A stretch of 64,000 bases of DNA from Buddleja alternifolia (taxonomy: Eukaryota; Streptophyta; Magnoliopsida; Lamiales; Scrophulariaceae), in assembly GCA_019426215.1 (NCBI GenBank), contig CM033396.1, positions 32,407,154 through 32,471,153 on the forward strand, in the 5' to 3' direction. The notes under the pieces are model-generated. The model did not search any database. It worked only from the letters and a program-made list of their open reading frames with translations, and was not told where the DNA came from. Shown one piece after another: positions 23,081 to 34,396 of the stretch; positions within the stretch are counted from its first letter, which is position 1, and each line of letters begins with the position of its first letter. The position numbers and the translations under genes were made by a program.

Positions 23081-24090
23081 TGAAGTCGGTTGGACGATTT
23101 TTGGCAAGTTTAGATACCTAATTCAATTAGAAGACTTGGAGATCCTCTTCTATAAATACCTCCTTTTATAACAGCAAAAGAGTTTGAAAATTTCATCATT
23201 GGAAGAGATTTTTGAGCAAGGAGACTAGCAAGACGAAGAGAACGACGATTCTACATCAATTCATCAATTCGTGATAGGGAGATTTTTAGTTCTAGATTAT
23301 TTGTCTATGAATAATTCTATGTTTTTGATTGTTTTTCCAATTACGATTATGAACTAAATTTCCTTTAACTAGGGCCATGTGAAGTCCGAATTTATGAGTT
23401 TATATATATATGAAGTAATTGTTCGTATTAATTCTATTATTGCTTTGTGTGTTAATTTTGTGTTTTTATTCCAATCATATGCTTGATCACCATTTGCTTG
23501 CTAAATTGCTTAGTCTATTCATTCGGGAGAATATAGGTTAGTGTTCAAAGGAATTAACACATCATCCGGAAAAAAATAGTGGAATTGCCCCTAGAGATAT
23601 GTATAGATTCCCGGGTGCTGTTAGCCGGATTTATTTGGGGAAATTCTAGAACATAAATGCATGGTTGTTGATTAGATTCTCGGATAGACATATTTAGAGA
23701 ACCGTCAATTACTCATAGGATTATTACAGTCGAGACATCGGGTAGTAATTAATTAAGGAATTTTCACCAAAGCAATATTAGTTCAATAATTTGAAGAATA
23801 ATTCATATATATTAACGAGTAAATACGGTTGAGGCATGTGCCTTAGTTATTTTATCTCATAAGAATCTCAATCTCATTGTCAAGTCTTGTTTTCAATTTT
23901 TCTTTAATTTGTGATACAATCGTGATAATTTAATTTAATTTAATTTAATTTCAATTGCTTTAAACTCTGTCAATCTAAAATACGAGTCTCTGTGGGTTCG
24001 ACATCCCGGACTTAAAAATCCATTTTATTACTGCACATGACCAATTCACTTGTTGTTTAATACACGTAAGGATTTCTCGTGTCAAGTTTT

Positions 24091-24110
24091 TGGCATCGTT
24101 GCTGGGGACT
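24091..24110 (+). other. Primer binding site of the Athila element
   Basis: TGGCATCGTTGCTGGGGACT, six bases after the LTR end CA. It differs by a few transitions from the TGGCGCCGTTGCCGGGGA primer site common in Athila-type elements. Confidence 0.75.
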
Positions 24111-24168
24111 TGATTTATTTTAGTTTGGGATTTTATTGAAATTTTTAGCTTTAATTTCTTTTATCATT

Positions 24169-24206
24169 TTTATTATTATTATTATTATTGTTGTTGTTGT
24201 TGTTGT
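24169..24206. repeat. (ATT)n(GTT)n microsatellite in the Athila leader
   Basis: Tandem ATT then GTT triplets between PBS and gag. Confidence 0.9.
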
Positions 24207-24277
24207 TTTTGTTATTTTCTAGCTTTAAATTTTTGTTGGTTTGCTTCTTTGCTTCGAGCAGGTTGATCTTTTGGTGA

Positions 24278-25489
24278 ATGACCCGAGCATCAGGAGAGGC
24301 TTTAGAGAAATTTGACCCCGAGATCGAGAGTACATTTCGTGCAAACCAGAGAAATCGAGCTATGGCTGGTAACTTCCCTGATATAAATCTCTCAGAGAAC
24401 AAGGAATGGTTCAAAATCTGTTTCAAGCTATGCAACCAGCACCTCCAGCACCACCTCCATCGGTTCGTGGTAATCAGCTGCCCTGTGTGCATACTACACC
24501 AGGACCAGTGATTCTCCCAAATTTTGCTACACGAAACTTTCACATTCCTTCTCACATGTTCACCATGGTTCAGGCTGAACCGTTTTATGGTGACCCGAGT
24601 GACTCACCTCATGACCATCTGGAGCACTTCGAGAATGTGTAACTTACCATGCAATTCCACCCACGAGATTTGGATGCAATCCGCCTCAGACTATTCCACT
24701 TCTCTCTGAAGGATAAGGAGACCCTATGGTACAAATCATTACCCCCACAATCAATTGAAACGTGGGGTGATCTAGTCGAGGAGTTTCTCAATAAGTTCTT
24801 TCCACCATCAAGGATTAATGAACTTCAGAGTGAGATTAAGGGATTTAAGCAGAAAAGGGATGAGTCGTTGGCCTAAGCATGGCAAAATACAAAGGTTTGC
24901 TTCGAAAGTGCCCTGATCACAACTACACTCGGTATGAGAGAGTTCAACACTTTGACATGGAGTCCAATCTCAGATTCGACACCGACTCAATGTCCGAGCC
25001 GTTGGTGATCTTTTGGATCTTGATAGTAGAACAGTGTGGGCAAAGCTCAAGCAGATGGCACGGGAGGATGAACTTTACCCTAAAGATGATGATGAGATCC
25101 CTCCTCAAACTCAACGGGTTGCCAATGTTCAAGAGGTAGAAGAAGAGGTCGAGGAAGAGCCTATGATTGGCTATGTGAGTTATGTCGGAAATTCAAATAG
25201 ACCTCAAGTAAACTTCCACATACCCAAGAAATTTCCGAAAAGGCCAAATCCAACATAGAATGCACAACCAGGCATCTATCAAGCACCAAGGCCTCCGTTT
25301 AACAATACTCAACCTCAAAGGCCTGGAAATTTTAGACCACAAGGTCAAGCTCAGAGACCTCCTACTGTCGAAGAAAGATTGAATGATTATATGCAAAAAT
25401 CGGACTAATCATTCTCCAAGATTCGACTGATGCTGAAGGATGTTTCCATGGGTATGAGAGAGATGCAGCGTCAACTTGGGAAATTGTAA
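24278..25489 (+). pseudogene. Athila gag, frameshifted
   Basis: Starts at MTRASGEALEKF (24278), shifts frame near 24400, and continues as MVQNLFQAMQP with the Retrotrans_gag core AEPFYGDPSDSPHDHLEHFENV. After a stop (24640-24642) it goes on through FPPSRINELQSEI. Another stop and frame loss occur near 24874, and the C-terminal half resumes with LDSRTVWAKLKQMARED (25018) and stops again at 25256 and 25408. At least four lesions are visible. The C-terminus is Pro/Gln-rich, as in Athila gag, and no clear CCHC knuckle is seen. Confidence 0.85.
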
Positions 25490-25567
25490 AAAAAAATCCG
25501 AAAGAGCAGTGCCAAGCTGTTACTCTCAAGAGTGGTAAAGAAGTGAAGAATGCACCCTCCTAGCACC

Positions 25568-25717
25568 CAACGTCTGAACGTGAAGAGGACAACGTTCAAA
25601 CGTTGGAAAATTTTGAGAAATCAGACATACTTCATCCAACGTTCAAACGTGACCAGCCTGATGTTCGAACGTTGACTGGTCAATGTTCGAATGTTAGGAA
25701 AGACAACGTTCGAACGT
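25568..25717. repeat. TTCGAA-centred motif cluster between gag and protease
   Basis: Centres at 25573 (TCTGAA variant), 25595, 25642, 25664, 25686 and 25709. The steps between neighbours are 22, 47, 22, 22 and 23 bp. Variants include CAACGTTCAAACGTTGG and ACAACGTTCGAACGTC. The translated product repeats DVRT/NVRT, but successive copies fall in different codon phases. Confidence 0.85.
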
Positions 25718-28700
25718 CAGAGGCAGACATGGCCCCTTCTGAAAATTTGACTCCTCTTTCATCTAATCCTATTGAAATACGTCTCCTCTTCCCTCTAGCA
25801 CATAAAAAGAATAAAAAAGACATGGATAAGAGTTTTCTTAGGATTTTAGAAATTCTTCGAGAAGTTCGAATTAATATTCCTTTTATTGATGCGATTTTGT
25901 AGATGCCCAATTACATCAAGTTCTTCAAGGATATTCTCTACAATAAGCAGAAATGGGAAGGCAATAGAACGGTGTGCTTGACTAAAGCATGCTCAGCAGT
26001 AGTGCTGAACAAGTTGCCACAGAAACTCAAGGATCCGAGGAGCTTCACAAATCCCTGCACAATTGGGCAACTCAAATTCGACCGAGTGCTATGTGATTCA
26101 GGCGCCAGCATAAATCTTCTTCCCTACTCGTTGTTCCAGAAATTGGGTTTGGGAAATCCAAAGCCAACCTCGATGAGCCTCCAGATTGCAGATCGATCAA
26201 TCAAACACTCGAAGAGAATCATAGAGGATGTAATCGTGCAAGTTGACAAGTTTTACTTCCTGGTGGACTTCGTGGTTCTAGAGATGGAAGAAGATGTTGA
26301 AGTTCCTCTCATCCTAGGAAGACCTTTCCTAGCCACAGGTAAAGCTACGATCGACATAGCAAATGGTAAGCTAACTTTGAATGTGGGTGAGGAAAGAGTT
26401 ACTTTTGACGTATATAAGATTATGAAGCATGTTGGTGATGATGCGTCATGTTAAAGAATAGATGTTTTTGATCCTTTGATTATAGAGCACTTGTAGGAAA
26501 ACATCTCTGATGATCCACTTGAGGTATGCATAATGAACTCCACGGATGTTGAGTCAGCCAATGATAGACAACTAGCAGTTGTTCATAGCTTAGAGAGGCG
26601 TGCACAATACCCCCCACAAAGAAATTTGAGAAGTTGGATAGGCCACTGTCTAGCCACTCCAACCCATCCATCGAAGAGCCACCAACTCTTGAACTAAAAC
26701 CCTTACCTTCTCATTTTAAATATGTTTATTTAAATGATAATGAAACCTTGCCACTCATCATTTCTTCTTCTCTTACAGAGCAACAAGAAGCAAGGTTACT
26801 GGAGGTATTGAGAGATCACAAAAAGGCCTTTGGATGGAAGATTGCTGACATCAAGGGGATCAGCCCAGCCATCTGCATGCACAAGATTTTAATGGAAGAA
26901 GGCTCAAATCCCACTATACAACCACAAAGGAGGTCTAATCCTCAAATTCAAGAAGTGGTGAAGAAAGGGGTAATCAAGCTACTCGATGCTGGCATTATCT
27001 TTTCCATCTCTGATAGTCCATGGGTAAGTCCAACTCAGGTAGTGCCCAAGAAGGGAGGTATGACAGTAATTCGTAATGACAATAACGAGTTAATTCAATC
27101 TAGAATTGTCACTGGTTTTAGGGTTTGCATAGACTACCAAAAATTGAATGAATATACCCGAAAAGACCACTTCCCCTTTCCCTTTGTCGATCAAGTGTTA
27201 GAAAGATTAGCCGAGCATGAATACTATTGTTTTTTGGATGGGTACTCCGGCTATAATCAAATTGCCATTGCACCCAAGGATTAAGAGAAAACTACTTTCA
27301 CTTGTCCTTATGGCACTTTTGCTTATAGGTGGATGCCCTTTGGCTTATGTAATGCTCCTGCTACTTTTCAAAGATGCATGATGGCTGTATTTCATGACAT
27401 GGTCGGGCAATTTCTTGAAATCTTCATGGATGATTTTTCTGTGTTTGGCTCTACTTATGACAGATGTTTGCACAATCTAACCCAGGTTTTGCTGAGGTGT
27501 GAGGAGACTGATCTAATCTTAAATTGGGAAAGTGCCACTTCATGTCATAAGAGGGAATCGTTCTGGGTCATAAGATCTCCCAAAAGGGGATTGAGGTGGA
27601 TAGAGCGAAAATCGAAGTGATAACCAATCTTCCGCCACCCACCACGGTCAAAGCCGTGAGAAGCTTTTTAGGACATGCTGGGTTTTACAGGCATTTTATT
27701 TCTATTTTTTCTAAAATTGCTAAACCCCTATCTAACTTGACCGTGAAAGATGTTGTGTTTGACTTTAATGATGCATGCATGCAGGCCTTCCTCACCCTGA
27801 AGAAGAAATAGATATAAGCACCGGTGATGTCCGCCCCAGACTGGAGCCTGCCATTTGAGTTGATGTGCGTTGCGAGCGACACATCCATAGGAGTTGTACT
27901 GGGTCAAAGGAAAGGTAAAATCTTTCATACTATTGACTATGCTAGTCGTACCTTAAATGAAGCACAACTCAATTATGCTACGACTGAAAAAGAGCTCTTA
28001 GCTGTGATTTTTGCTTTTAACAAATTTCACTCCTATCTTGTGCTTAACAAAGTAATAGTATACACTGATCACTCGGCCTTAAAATACTTGTTTGCTAAAA
28101 AAGATGCAAAACCTAGACTACTTAGGTGGATCTTATTACTACAAGAGTTTGACTTAGAAATAAAAGATAAAAAAGGATCTGAAAATGTAGTAGCTGATCA
28201 CCTCTCTAGGCTAGAGTTAGTGGATAAGAAAATGGATGAAACCCCAATAAGAGATGAATTCCCTGATGATCAACTTTTTGCTCTTTCTTCTATTTCAATC
28301 CCTTGGTATGCTGATTATGCTAACTATATAGTTGCTGGAATTTTACCCCCTGATTTAACTTTTCACCAAAGAAAGAAGTTTTAAAAGATGTTAGGCACTA
28401 TCTGTGGGAAGAGCCTTACTTGTTTAAAATTGGTGTAGAGGAAATTATCAAGCGTTGTGTACCAGAGGAGGAAATGGCCTCTGTCTTGGCTCATTGCCAT
28501 GACATGTTGATCGGTGGCCACTTTGGCCCATCCAAGACTGCTGCCAAGGTTCTGCAAGCATATTTTTTCTGGCCTACTTTATTTAAAGATGCACACGCTT
28601 ATGTTCAATCATGTGATAGATGTCAAAGAGTAGGTAATATCTCTAGACGACATGAAATGGCTATGAATGATGTGCTTGAATGTGAACTGTTTGATGTGTG

Positions 28701-29574
28701 GGGTATAGATTTTATGGGACCCTTTCCTAGTTCTTGTTCCAATAGGTATATTCTAGTCGTTGTTGATTATGTGTCCAAATGGGTCAAAGCTAAGGCTTTT
28801 CAAACTAATGATGCTAGGGTTGTTCTTAGATTTCTGAAAAAACATATTTTTACACGATTTGGAACCCCGAGAGCAATTATAAGTGATGGAGGAACACATT
28901 TTCGTAACAAGCAATTTGAAAACTTGTTGAACAAATATGGTGTTAAACATAAAATCGTGACCCCTTACCACCCTCAAACTAGTGGGCAAGTTGAAGTGTC
29001 TAATAGGGAAATTAAACGGATTTTAGAAAAAACGGTAAATAGCCATCAAACTGATTGGTCTCTGAAATTAGATGATGCATTGTGGGCTTACCGTACGGAT
29101 TTTAAAACCCCTATTTGCATGTCTCCGTATCGTCTTGTATTTGGAAAAGCTTGTCATTTACCTGTCGAACTTGAACATCGTGCTTATAGGGCTACGAAAT
29201 TCCTTAATTTTGATGCAAGTGCTGTAGGTAATAAGAGGTTGCTTCAACTGAATGAGCTCGAGGAGTGGAGACATGAAGCATACGAGAATGCAAAACTGTA
29301 CAAGGAACGGACTAAGAAGTGGCATGACAAGCATATTCTGCCCTGGGAATTCGAGGAAGGCGAAAAAGTTCTGATGTACAACTCTAGACTCAAGCTTTTC
29401 CCAGGAAAGCTCAAATCATGATGGTCGGGACCATTTCGAGTCACACGAGTGTATTCTTCGGGAGTTGTGGAGCTTATCACTGATGATGGATAAGTATTCT
29501 TGACCAATGGGCACATGCTGAAACATTACTCGGGCACCGAATGGAGTGCAAACACATCATCTATCAAGCTCTGA
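25603..29574 (+). pseudogene. Athila pol: protease, RT, RNase H, integrase
   Basis: Protease CDSGASINLLP (26093-26125) and LILGRPFLATG (26311-26343). RT: CIDYQKLNE, FLDGYSGYNQI, MPFGLCNAPATFQ and the catalytic FMDDFS (27425-27442, both Asp present). The connection domain begins VRSFLGHAGFYRHF. RNase [33 protein letters not shown]. Integrase: [12 protein letters not shown]...CDRCQR finger (28492-28630), then D in WGIDFMG, D in ISDGGTHF and E in [10 protein letters not shown]. Lesions: TAG at 25900 (family Gln), TAG/TAA stops at about 26451 and 27282, frameshifts near 26600 and 27530, stops at 27809, 28382 and 29419. Catalytic residues remain readable, so decay is moderate. Confidence 0.92.
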
Positions 29575-29726
29575 GATCCATCAACTTAAGTTGATCCTGA
29601 ACAGTCGAGCTATTAACTCTAAACAAGTGTTTTTTGGGAGGCAACCCATGTTTCTTTCGTTTGTGCGGTTGTTGTTTTGTTTGCAGGAAACTGGTCAAAA
29701 GGAGATTGCATTGTCTACACAGTACC

Positions 29727-30145
29727 AAATGTTCGAACGTGGGATTTGTAACGTTCGAACGTTGAAATTTTAAATTTTTTTGAGCTACTAGATCCAACGT
29801 TCGAATGTGGGCTTTGTAACGTTCAAACGTTGCGATGATTTTCTTTTTTTTGGGCTACTGCACCCAACGTTCGAACGTTGGGATTTTTGAAAAAAAAATT
29901 ATTTGAAAATCAGATTTGAAGAAGACAAAGACGCGTCTTCTTCTTCTTTCCCCTTCCCAGAACAAAAAGCCCCAATTTATTTCATCACAAAGCCCTAATT
30001 TCAAAAATCCACAAATTGCCACCACCACGCCGCTCTATTCTCTCCACCACCGGGACCAACCACCACGGCCACCTCTGTCACCACTTCGTTGTTTTAGCCC
30101 AGATTCAGCCAACGTTCGAATGTTGGCCAGGTGATGTTCGAACGT
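29727..30145. repeat. TTCGAA-centred motif cluster downstream of integrase
   Basis: Pairs at 29732/29754, 29800/29822 and 30115/30137, each with exactly 22-bp centre spacing, plus a single perfect 20-bp palindrome at 29863-29882 (CCCAACGTTCGAACGTTGGG). The intervals hold T-rich filler (ATTTTTTTGAGCTACT and similar) that is itself repeated between the copies. Confidence 0.85.
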
Positions 30146-30443
30146 AAGGTTCCGTACCTAAAAGTTTTTCGAAATTTAACATTTCGACTCGATAAGTGAT
30201 CGGCTCAACTCCTCTTCATATTTTTATCGAATTCAAGACCGTGTGGGGCTCGTACTATTTTCTGTCATGATTGTTGCTTGTTGGTGTTAAATCAGATTGT
30301 TGAATAAGTTTGGGGGTAGACGGTTTGTTGTTGGGGTTTGCTTGTTGAGGGTTGTTGCTGTGATTGATTAATTCTCGTTGTGGATGTATTGTGTTGAGGA
30401 TTGTTGCTGTTGATTTTCGTCAGAATTAGTTAAATCAACTGCA

Positions 30444-31718
30444 ATGGCCTGTACGAGGGGTAATAAAGCGGGTGATGGAACCTCGAGAGGTAAAGAGCCC
30501 GTTGTAGACTCTGAGGCCCTTGCTGATGAGGAGAGTACTGTCACCCTTGAATCTCGTTTTGATAGTTTAGAGGTTCAAGCCATGTATAGCAGGCTCGGTA
30601 CATGAATGATCTACAAAGAAATGCCCCTCCTTATTTAGAAGGCCCCAGTTAAAGCACTTTTATGGTTCCATAAGTGGCAACCGTTTTATGCGGAGCCTCA
30701 CAAAATTCATCCGGTCTGGGTACAAGAGTTCTATGCTTCTGCGATAGTCAATGTGAGAATTAAAAACCGCCCGGGCAGCTATGAGGTTTCATCTTCAGCT
30801 ACAGTGAGGGGGAGAACAATTACATTTGATCAGCTAGTTATTAGGGCATACCTTAGGCTGTCACTGATGCCATTTGATTGTGGTTACAATGCTTTAGTGC
30901 GATATCATTATGGGGTTATGGATTTAGATGTTGTTATACAAGAAGTGGCAGTAGAGGGCACACAGTGGATTAATTATACTATGTTTAAAGCACAAGCACT
31001 GAAGGCTGAGGCAAAATTTTGGTATGAGTTTGTGCGTCACTGTGTAATGCCGAGTACGAATAAGTTGGAGGTGCCAAAGGATAGGGCTATTCTTGTTTAT
31101 GCTATTCTACAGAAATTGGAGATTGACATCGTTCAACTCATTTACACAGCCTTACAGACCCAAATCCATAGATTCTCTGTGGAATTGTCTGGAGATAACC
31201 CCACTGCCCAGTTGAAGAAGAAAGTCCCTTTTATTTTCCCGCCATTGATCAATGCCTTATGTGAGCGAAATTCTATGGAACAATTCGCGGGTGAGGAGTT
31301 GATTGTTCCGGGGATTATTTTGGCATACACCGGGAAAGTTCGACAGGCTAAAAGCAACAAGAGGCCTCGCCCTGATCCGACTAGTGGCGAGGGATCGAGT
31401 AGGCAGCCCCAGGGATCGGTTCCACCATAATCTGCTTCAGAGGCCACTTTAGCACACGAGATGTCTCAGATTAGGATATGCCAGTCAGTGATGATGGCTA
31501 ACATGCGGATGCTAGCTCAGTACCAGAGACAGTTGATGATTGCATCTGATATCTCTGCCTGGCGGCCCCCTTACGATTATCCTGTGGTTCCCGACTTCCT
31601 TCCTCTCCCGACAGCGACTGTGGATGAGCCGATGATAGATCCGGCTGAGCTAGATAAGGATGCTGAGGAGGATGGCGAAGCTAATGATGCTGAGGGCGAT
31701 GATGGGGATGAGCCGTGA
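30444..31718 (+). pseudogene. Additional downstream ORF of the Athila element (plant-transposon-protein-like)
   Basis: Begins MACTRGNKAGDG at 30444 and shifts frame near 30600 and again near 30650. It then reads openly through EFYASAIVNVRIKNRPGS, FDQLVIRAYL and AEAKFWYEFVRHCVMPST to PFIFPPLINALC. One in-frame TAA (31428-31430) precedes the acidic C-terminus (DAEEDGEANDAEGDDGDEP, stop at 31718). I associate the FWYEFVRHCVMPST-type core with the putative plant transposon protein domain carried by Athila-like elements. Its role is unknown. No signal peptide or membrane segment is evident, so I would not call it envelope-like. Confidence 0.7.
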
Positions 31719-33364
31719 TGATAGTTCGACCTATGGATCCTTTTAGACTTATTCCTGTTTTATTATTTTGTTTTCATTTTTAGTTGTTTTCTTTCAGATT
31801 TTGTTCTATTTTATGCTTTGATAATTATGTAGGCATGTACTATTCTGACTTATGCTTTAATCTATCTGTACTGCTTTTCTTATGTCTTCTATCTTAGCTT
31901 GAGCCTGTATGAGATGTATGTCGTTGGCTGAGATGAATGGCAAGCCTGAGTAGGATAGTCAGACGAGTGTTGAGCATTCTGATAGGATCGCCTCGATTTT
32001 AGGCTCAACCGACTACTCCTAGGTTTGCTTTTTCAGCATTCCGGTTCTGTAAGTACTTCTTTCACCCTTTTCACGGTTTGGGTTTAGATGTAACATTAAG
32101 GGCAATGTTAGGTTTAAGTTTGGGGGTGTTAGGTAATGCTTAGTTATATTCATGTTTTGTGCTTATAATGAGAAATTCAAGAAAATCGAGCATGAAATTT
32201 TTTATTTTTTTTAGCCACCAATTAATGTAATGAAATGGATTAACTTGAATTTGATAGCATAATTTCTTGATTTATATTGGAATTCAATGCAATACACATA
32301 TCTTTACTTTGCTCGTGGGACCCTAGATTAAAGTAGATTTTCTTTAGATGATTCACAAATGCACAATAAGTCGAGGGTAGAGGAGTGAAGTGGATAATCA
32401 TTCTGAAACATTTAAAGAATTTCTCCCTGAAATATTGACTTAGATTCTTCTTAAGGTCATGAGTTGACTAATTGCTTCATATGCTTAATGAATAATGAAT
32501 AAGGTTGATGATAATTGGTATGACTATAAAGTCAGGCTAATATGTACTGGAGATGAAAAGTTACATACCTATAAACTGTACTATAATGCTAATTTGAGCT
32601 AAGCTCAAGCCAATTAAAGTTAAAAGTGAATGAAAGGTCTAGTTTTATTTCGTGGCCTTTGGCACTCGAGTAATTAAATCCGTAAGGAGTGTCTGGACAC
32701 TTAATGCCCTAAACCTATCTAGTTTGGGAGTCATTGATCTAAAACTCGATACATGGGTGTCATAGAAAGCCTAAGGGAATAGAACATTGCACACGATCTA
32801 ACCTTAATGAATGTAAATGGAAGTTTCATATGAGCTTAAAATCTAAATTGGTTAATTAATGAAATTTAAAGTGGCTATGGAGTTTCTTATGAGACTTTTG
32901 CTTTAGGATTGATCGAAGGTTAATAGATATGGGATTAAGTCCGAAATTTGGTAAGGATGCCACTTGACTATAATGCCTTAGACTTGTTTTCACTACACCC
33001 TTTAGAGATCTTTTCGAGTCTAGGTATAACATGAGTAAGTTTTTGATATGTATACATAATTTTGAGCTTTAACGGCTGATTTTGTGCCATTAATTCTTGT
33101 TAATTTTGTTGAGTTGTCTTGATTGGCTGTGGTTGAGAATTTTTGATTTTGTGGGTAAATCATCTGCAAACCCTCACGAGACTATACTCGTCCTCTCTGG
33201 TAACTTTGAGGTTTAAAGGCTTATTGCACATGCTAAGTGCAATCGTGCACTCTACGAAAATAAATTGTTTTTAATTTTGTTATAGTTTTATTTTAGTCTT
33301 AGATTGATGTTTGATCGTGGTTTTGTAGTCTAAGTCTTTTTATTGCTTGGGGACGATCAATGTT
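31719..33364 (+). other. Athila 3' untranslated region
   Basis: About 1.6 kb without coding potential between the extra ORF and the polypurine tract. It contains a second polypurine-like AAGTTTGGGGGTGTT (32116-32130) identical to the terminal one. Nothing else is recognisable. Confidence 0.6.
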
Positions 33365-33378
33365 AAGTTTGGGGGTGT
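33365..33378 (+). other. Polypurine tract of the Athila element
   Basis: AAGTTTGGGGGTGT immediately before the TG of the 3' LTR. The core AAGTTTGGGGGT also occurs at 30306 and 32116. Confidence 0.75.
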
Positions 33379-34396
33379 TGATAGGTGTGAGATTTACGTG
33401 TTATAGAGCCTCACATTCATTGTGTTTACATTGGTTTATGCATGATTTATGCCACATATGCGTTTAATTTGTGTGCTTATTGAGTAAAGGTGGAAAATCA
33501 TTGCAATTGAGAAAAACTGGTCGGAAACGCAGACTTTCCGAGTACTTAGAGAATGAATTTGACAAATGTTTCTTCTACTGTAGAGCTAGGTCTTAGCTTC
33601 ATGTGGCAGCTTGAATCACCTAAAATGGAGGTCTTGGGAGAAAGTTAGGAAGAAAACAATATCGCTGCGCAAAAGAGAAATTGCTACTGCATCCAACGTT
33701 CGAACGTTGGACATGTAACGTTTGAACGTCAGCCTAGTCAATGCCCAGTCACACAACTTATGCCACGTCACAATGTTCGAACGTTGGGTTGGTGACGTTC
33801 GAACGTTGAAGTCGGCTGGACGATTTTTGGCAAGTTTTGATACCTAATTCAATTAGAAGACTTGGGGATCCTCTTCTATAAATACTTCCTCTTATAACAG
33901 CAAAATGGTTTGAAAATTTCAGCATTGCAAAAGATTTTTGAGCATGGAGACGAGCAAGACGAAGAGAACGACAATTCTGCATCAATTCATCAATTCGTCA
34001 TAGGGAGATTTTTAGTTCTAGATTATTTGTCTATGAATAATTCTATGTTTTATATTGTTTTCCAATTACGATTATGAACTAAATTTCCTTTAACTAGGGC
34101 CATGTGAAGGCCGAATTTATGAGTTTATATATATGAAGTAATTGTTCGTATTAATTCTATTATTACTTTGTGTGTTAATTTTGTGCTTTTATTCCAATCA
34201 TAGGCTTGATCACCATATGCTTGCTAAATTGCCTAGTCTATTCATTCGAGAGAATATAGGTTAGGGTTCAAAGGAATTAACAAATCATCCGGAAAAAATA
34301 GTGCAATTGCCCCTAGAGATAGGTAGAGATTCCCGGATGCTGTTAGCCGGATTTATCGGGGGAAATTCTAGAACGTAAATTCATGGTTGTTGATTA
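33379..34396 (+). mobile_element. 3' LTR of the Athila element, truncated
   Basis: TGATAGGTGTGAGATTTACG onward matches the 5' LTR from 22669 until TCATGGTTGTTGATTA at 34396. There the sequence switches without transition into satellite repeats, so the last ~400 bp of the LTR are missing. Many substitutions and indels separate the two LTRs, so the insertion is old. Confidence 0.88.
33693..33806. repeat. TTCGAA-centred palindrome pairs of the 3' LTR
   Basis: CCAACGTTCGAACGTTGG at 33693-33710 with a partner TTTGAA centre at 33721 (22 bp), and a second pair at 33776 and 33798 (22 bp). They match the 5' LTR cluster. Confidence 0.85.

Larger units (their letters stand above)
22669..24084 (+). mobile_element. 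5' LTR of the Athila element
   Basis: From TGATAGGTGTGAGATTT to CGTGTCA, 1,416 bp. It aligns with the 3' LTR from 33379. Downstream of a TATA-like CTATAAATACC (23150) there is a leader-like region. It contains a 30-bp perfect palindrome and two paired TTCGAA motifs, listed separately. Confidence 0.85.
22669..34396 (+). mobile_element. Athila-type Ty3/gypsy retrotransposon
   Basis: 5' LTR 22669-24084, PBS 24091-24110, gag, protease, RT, RNase H, integrase, an additional ORF at 30444-31718, polypurine tract and a 3' LTR truncated at 34396. Long LTRs, the GGCATCGTTGCTGGGGAC primer site, the gag-protease spacing and an extra ORF after integrase point to Athila rather than chromovirus (no chromodomain is seen). 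The element is 11.7 kb and every ORF carries stops or frameshifts. No TSD can be checked because the 3' LTR end is missing. Confidence 0.88.

Noticed and set aside
30444..31718. Envelope-like gene
   Set aside because: No signal peptide or membrane segments can be seen; the sequence looks like a cytosolic or nuclear protein.
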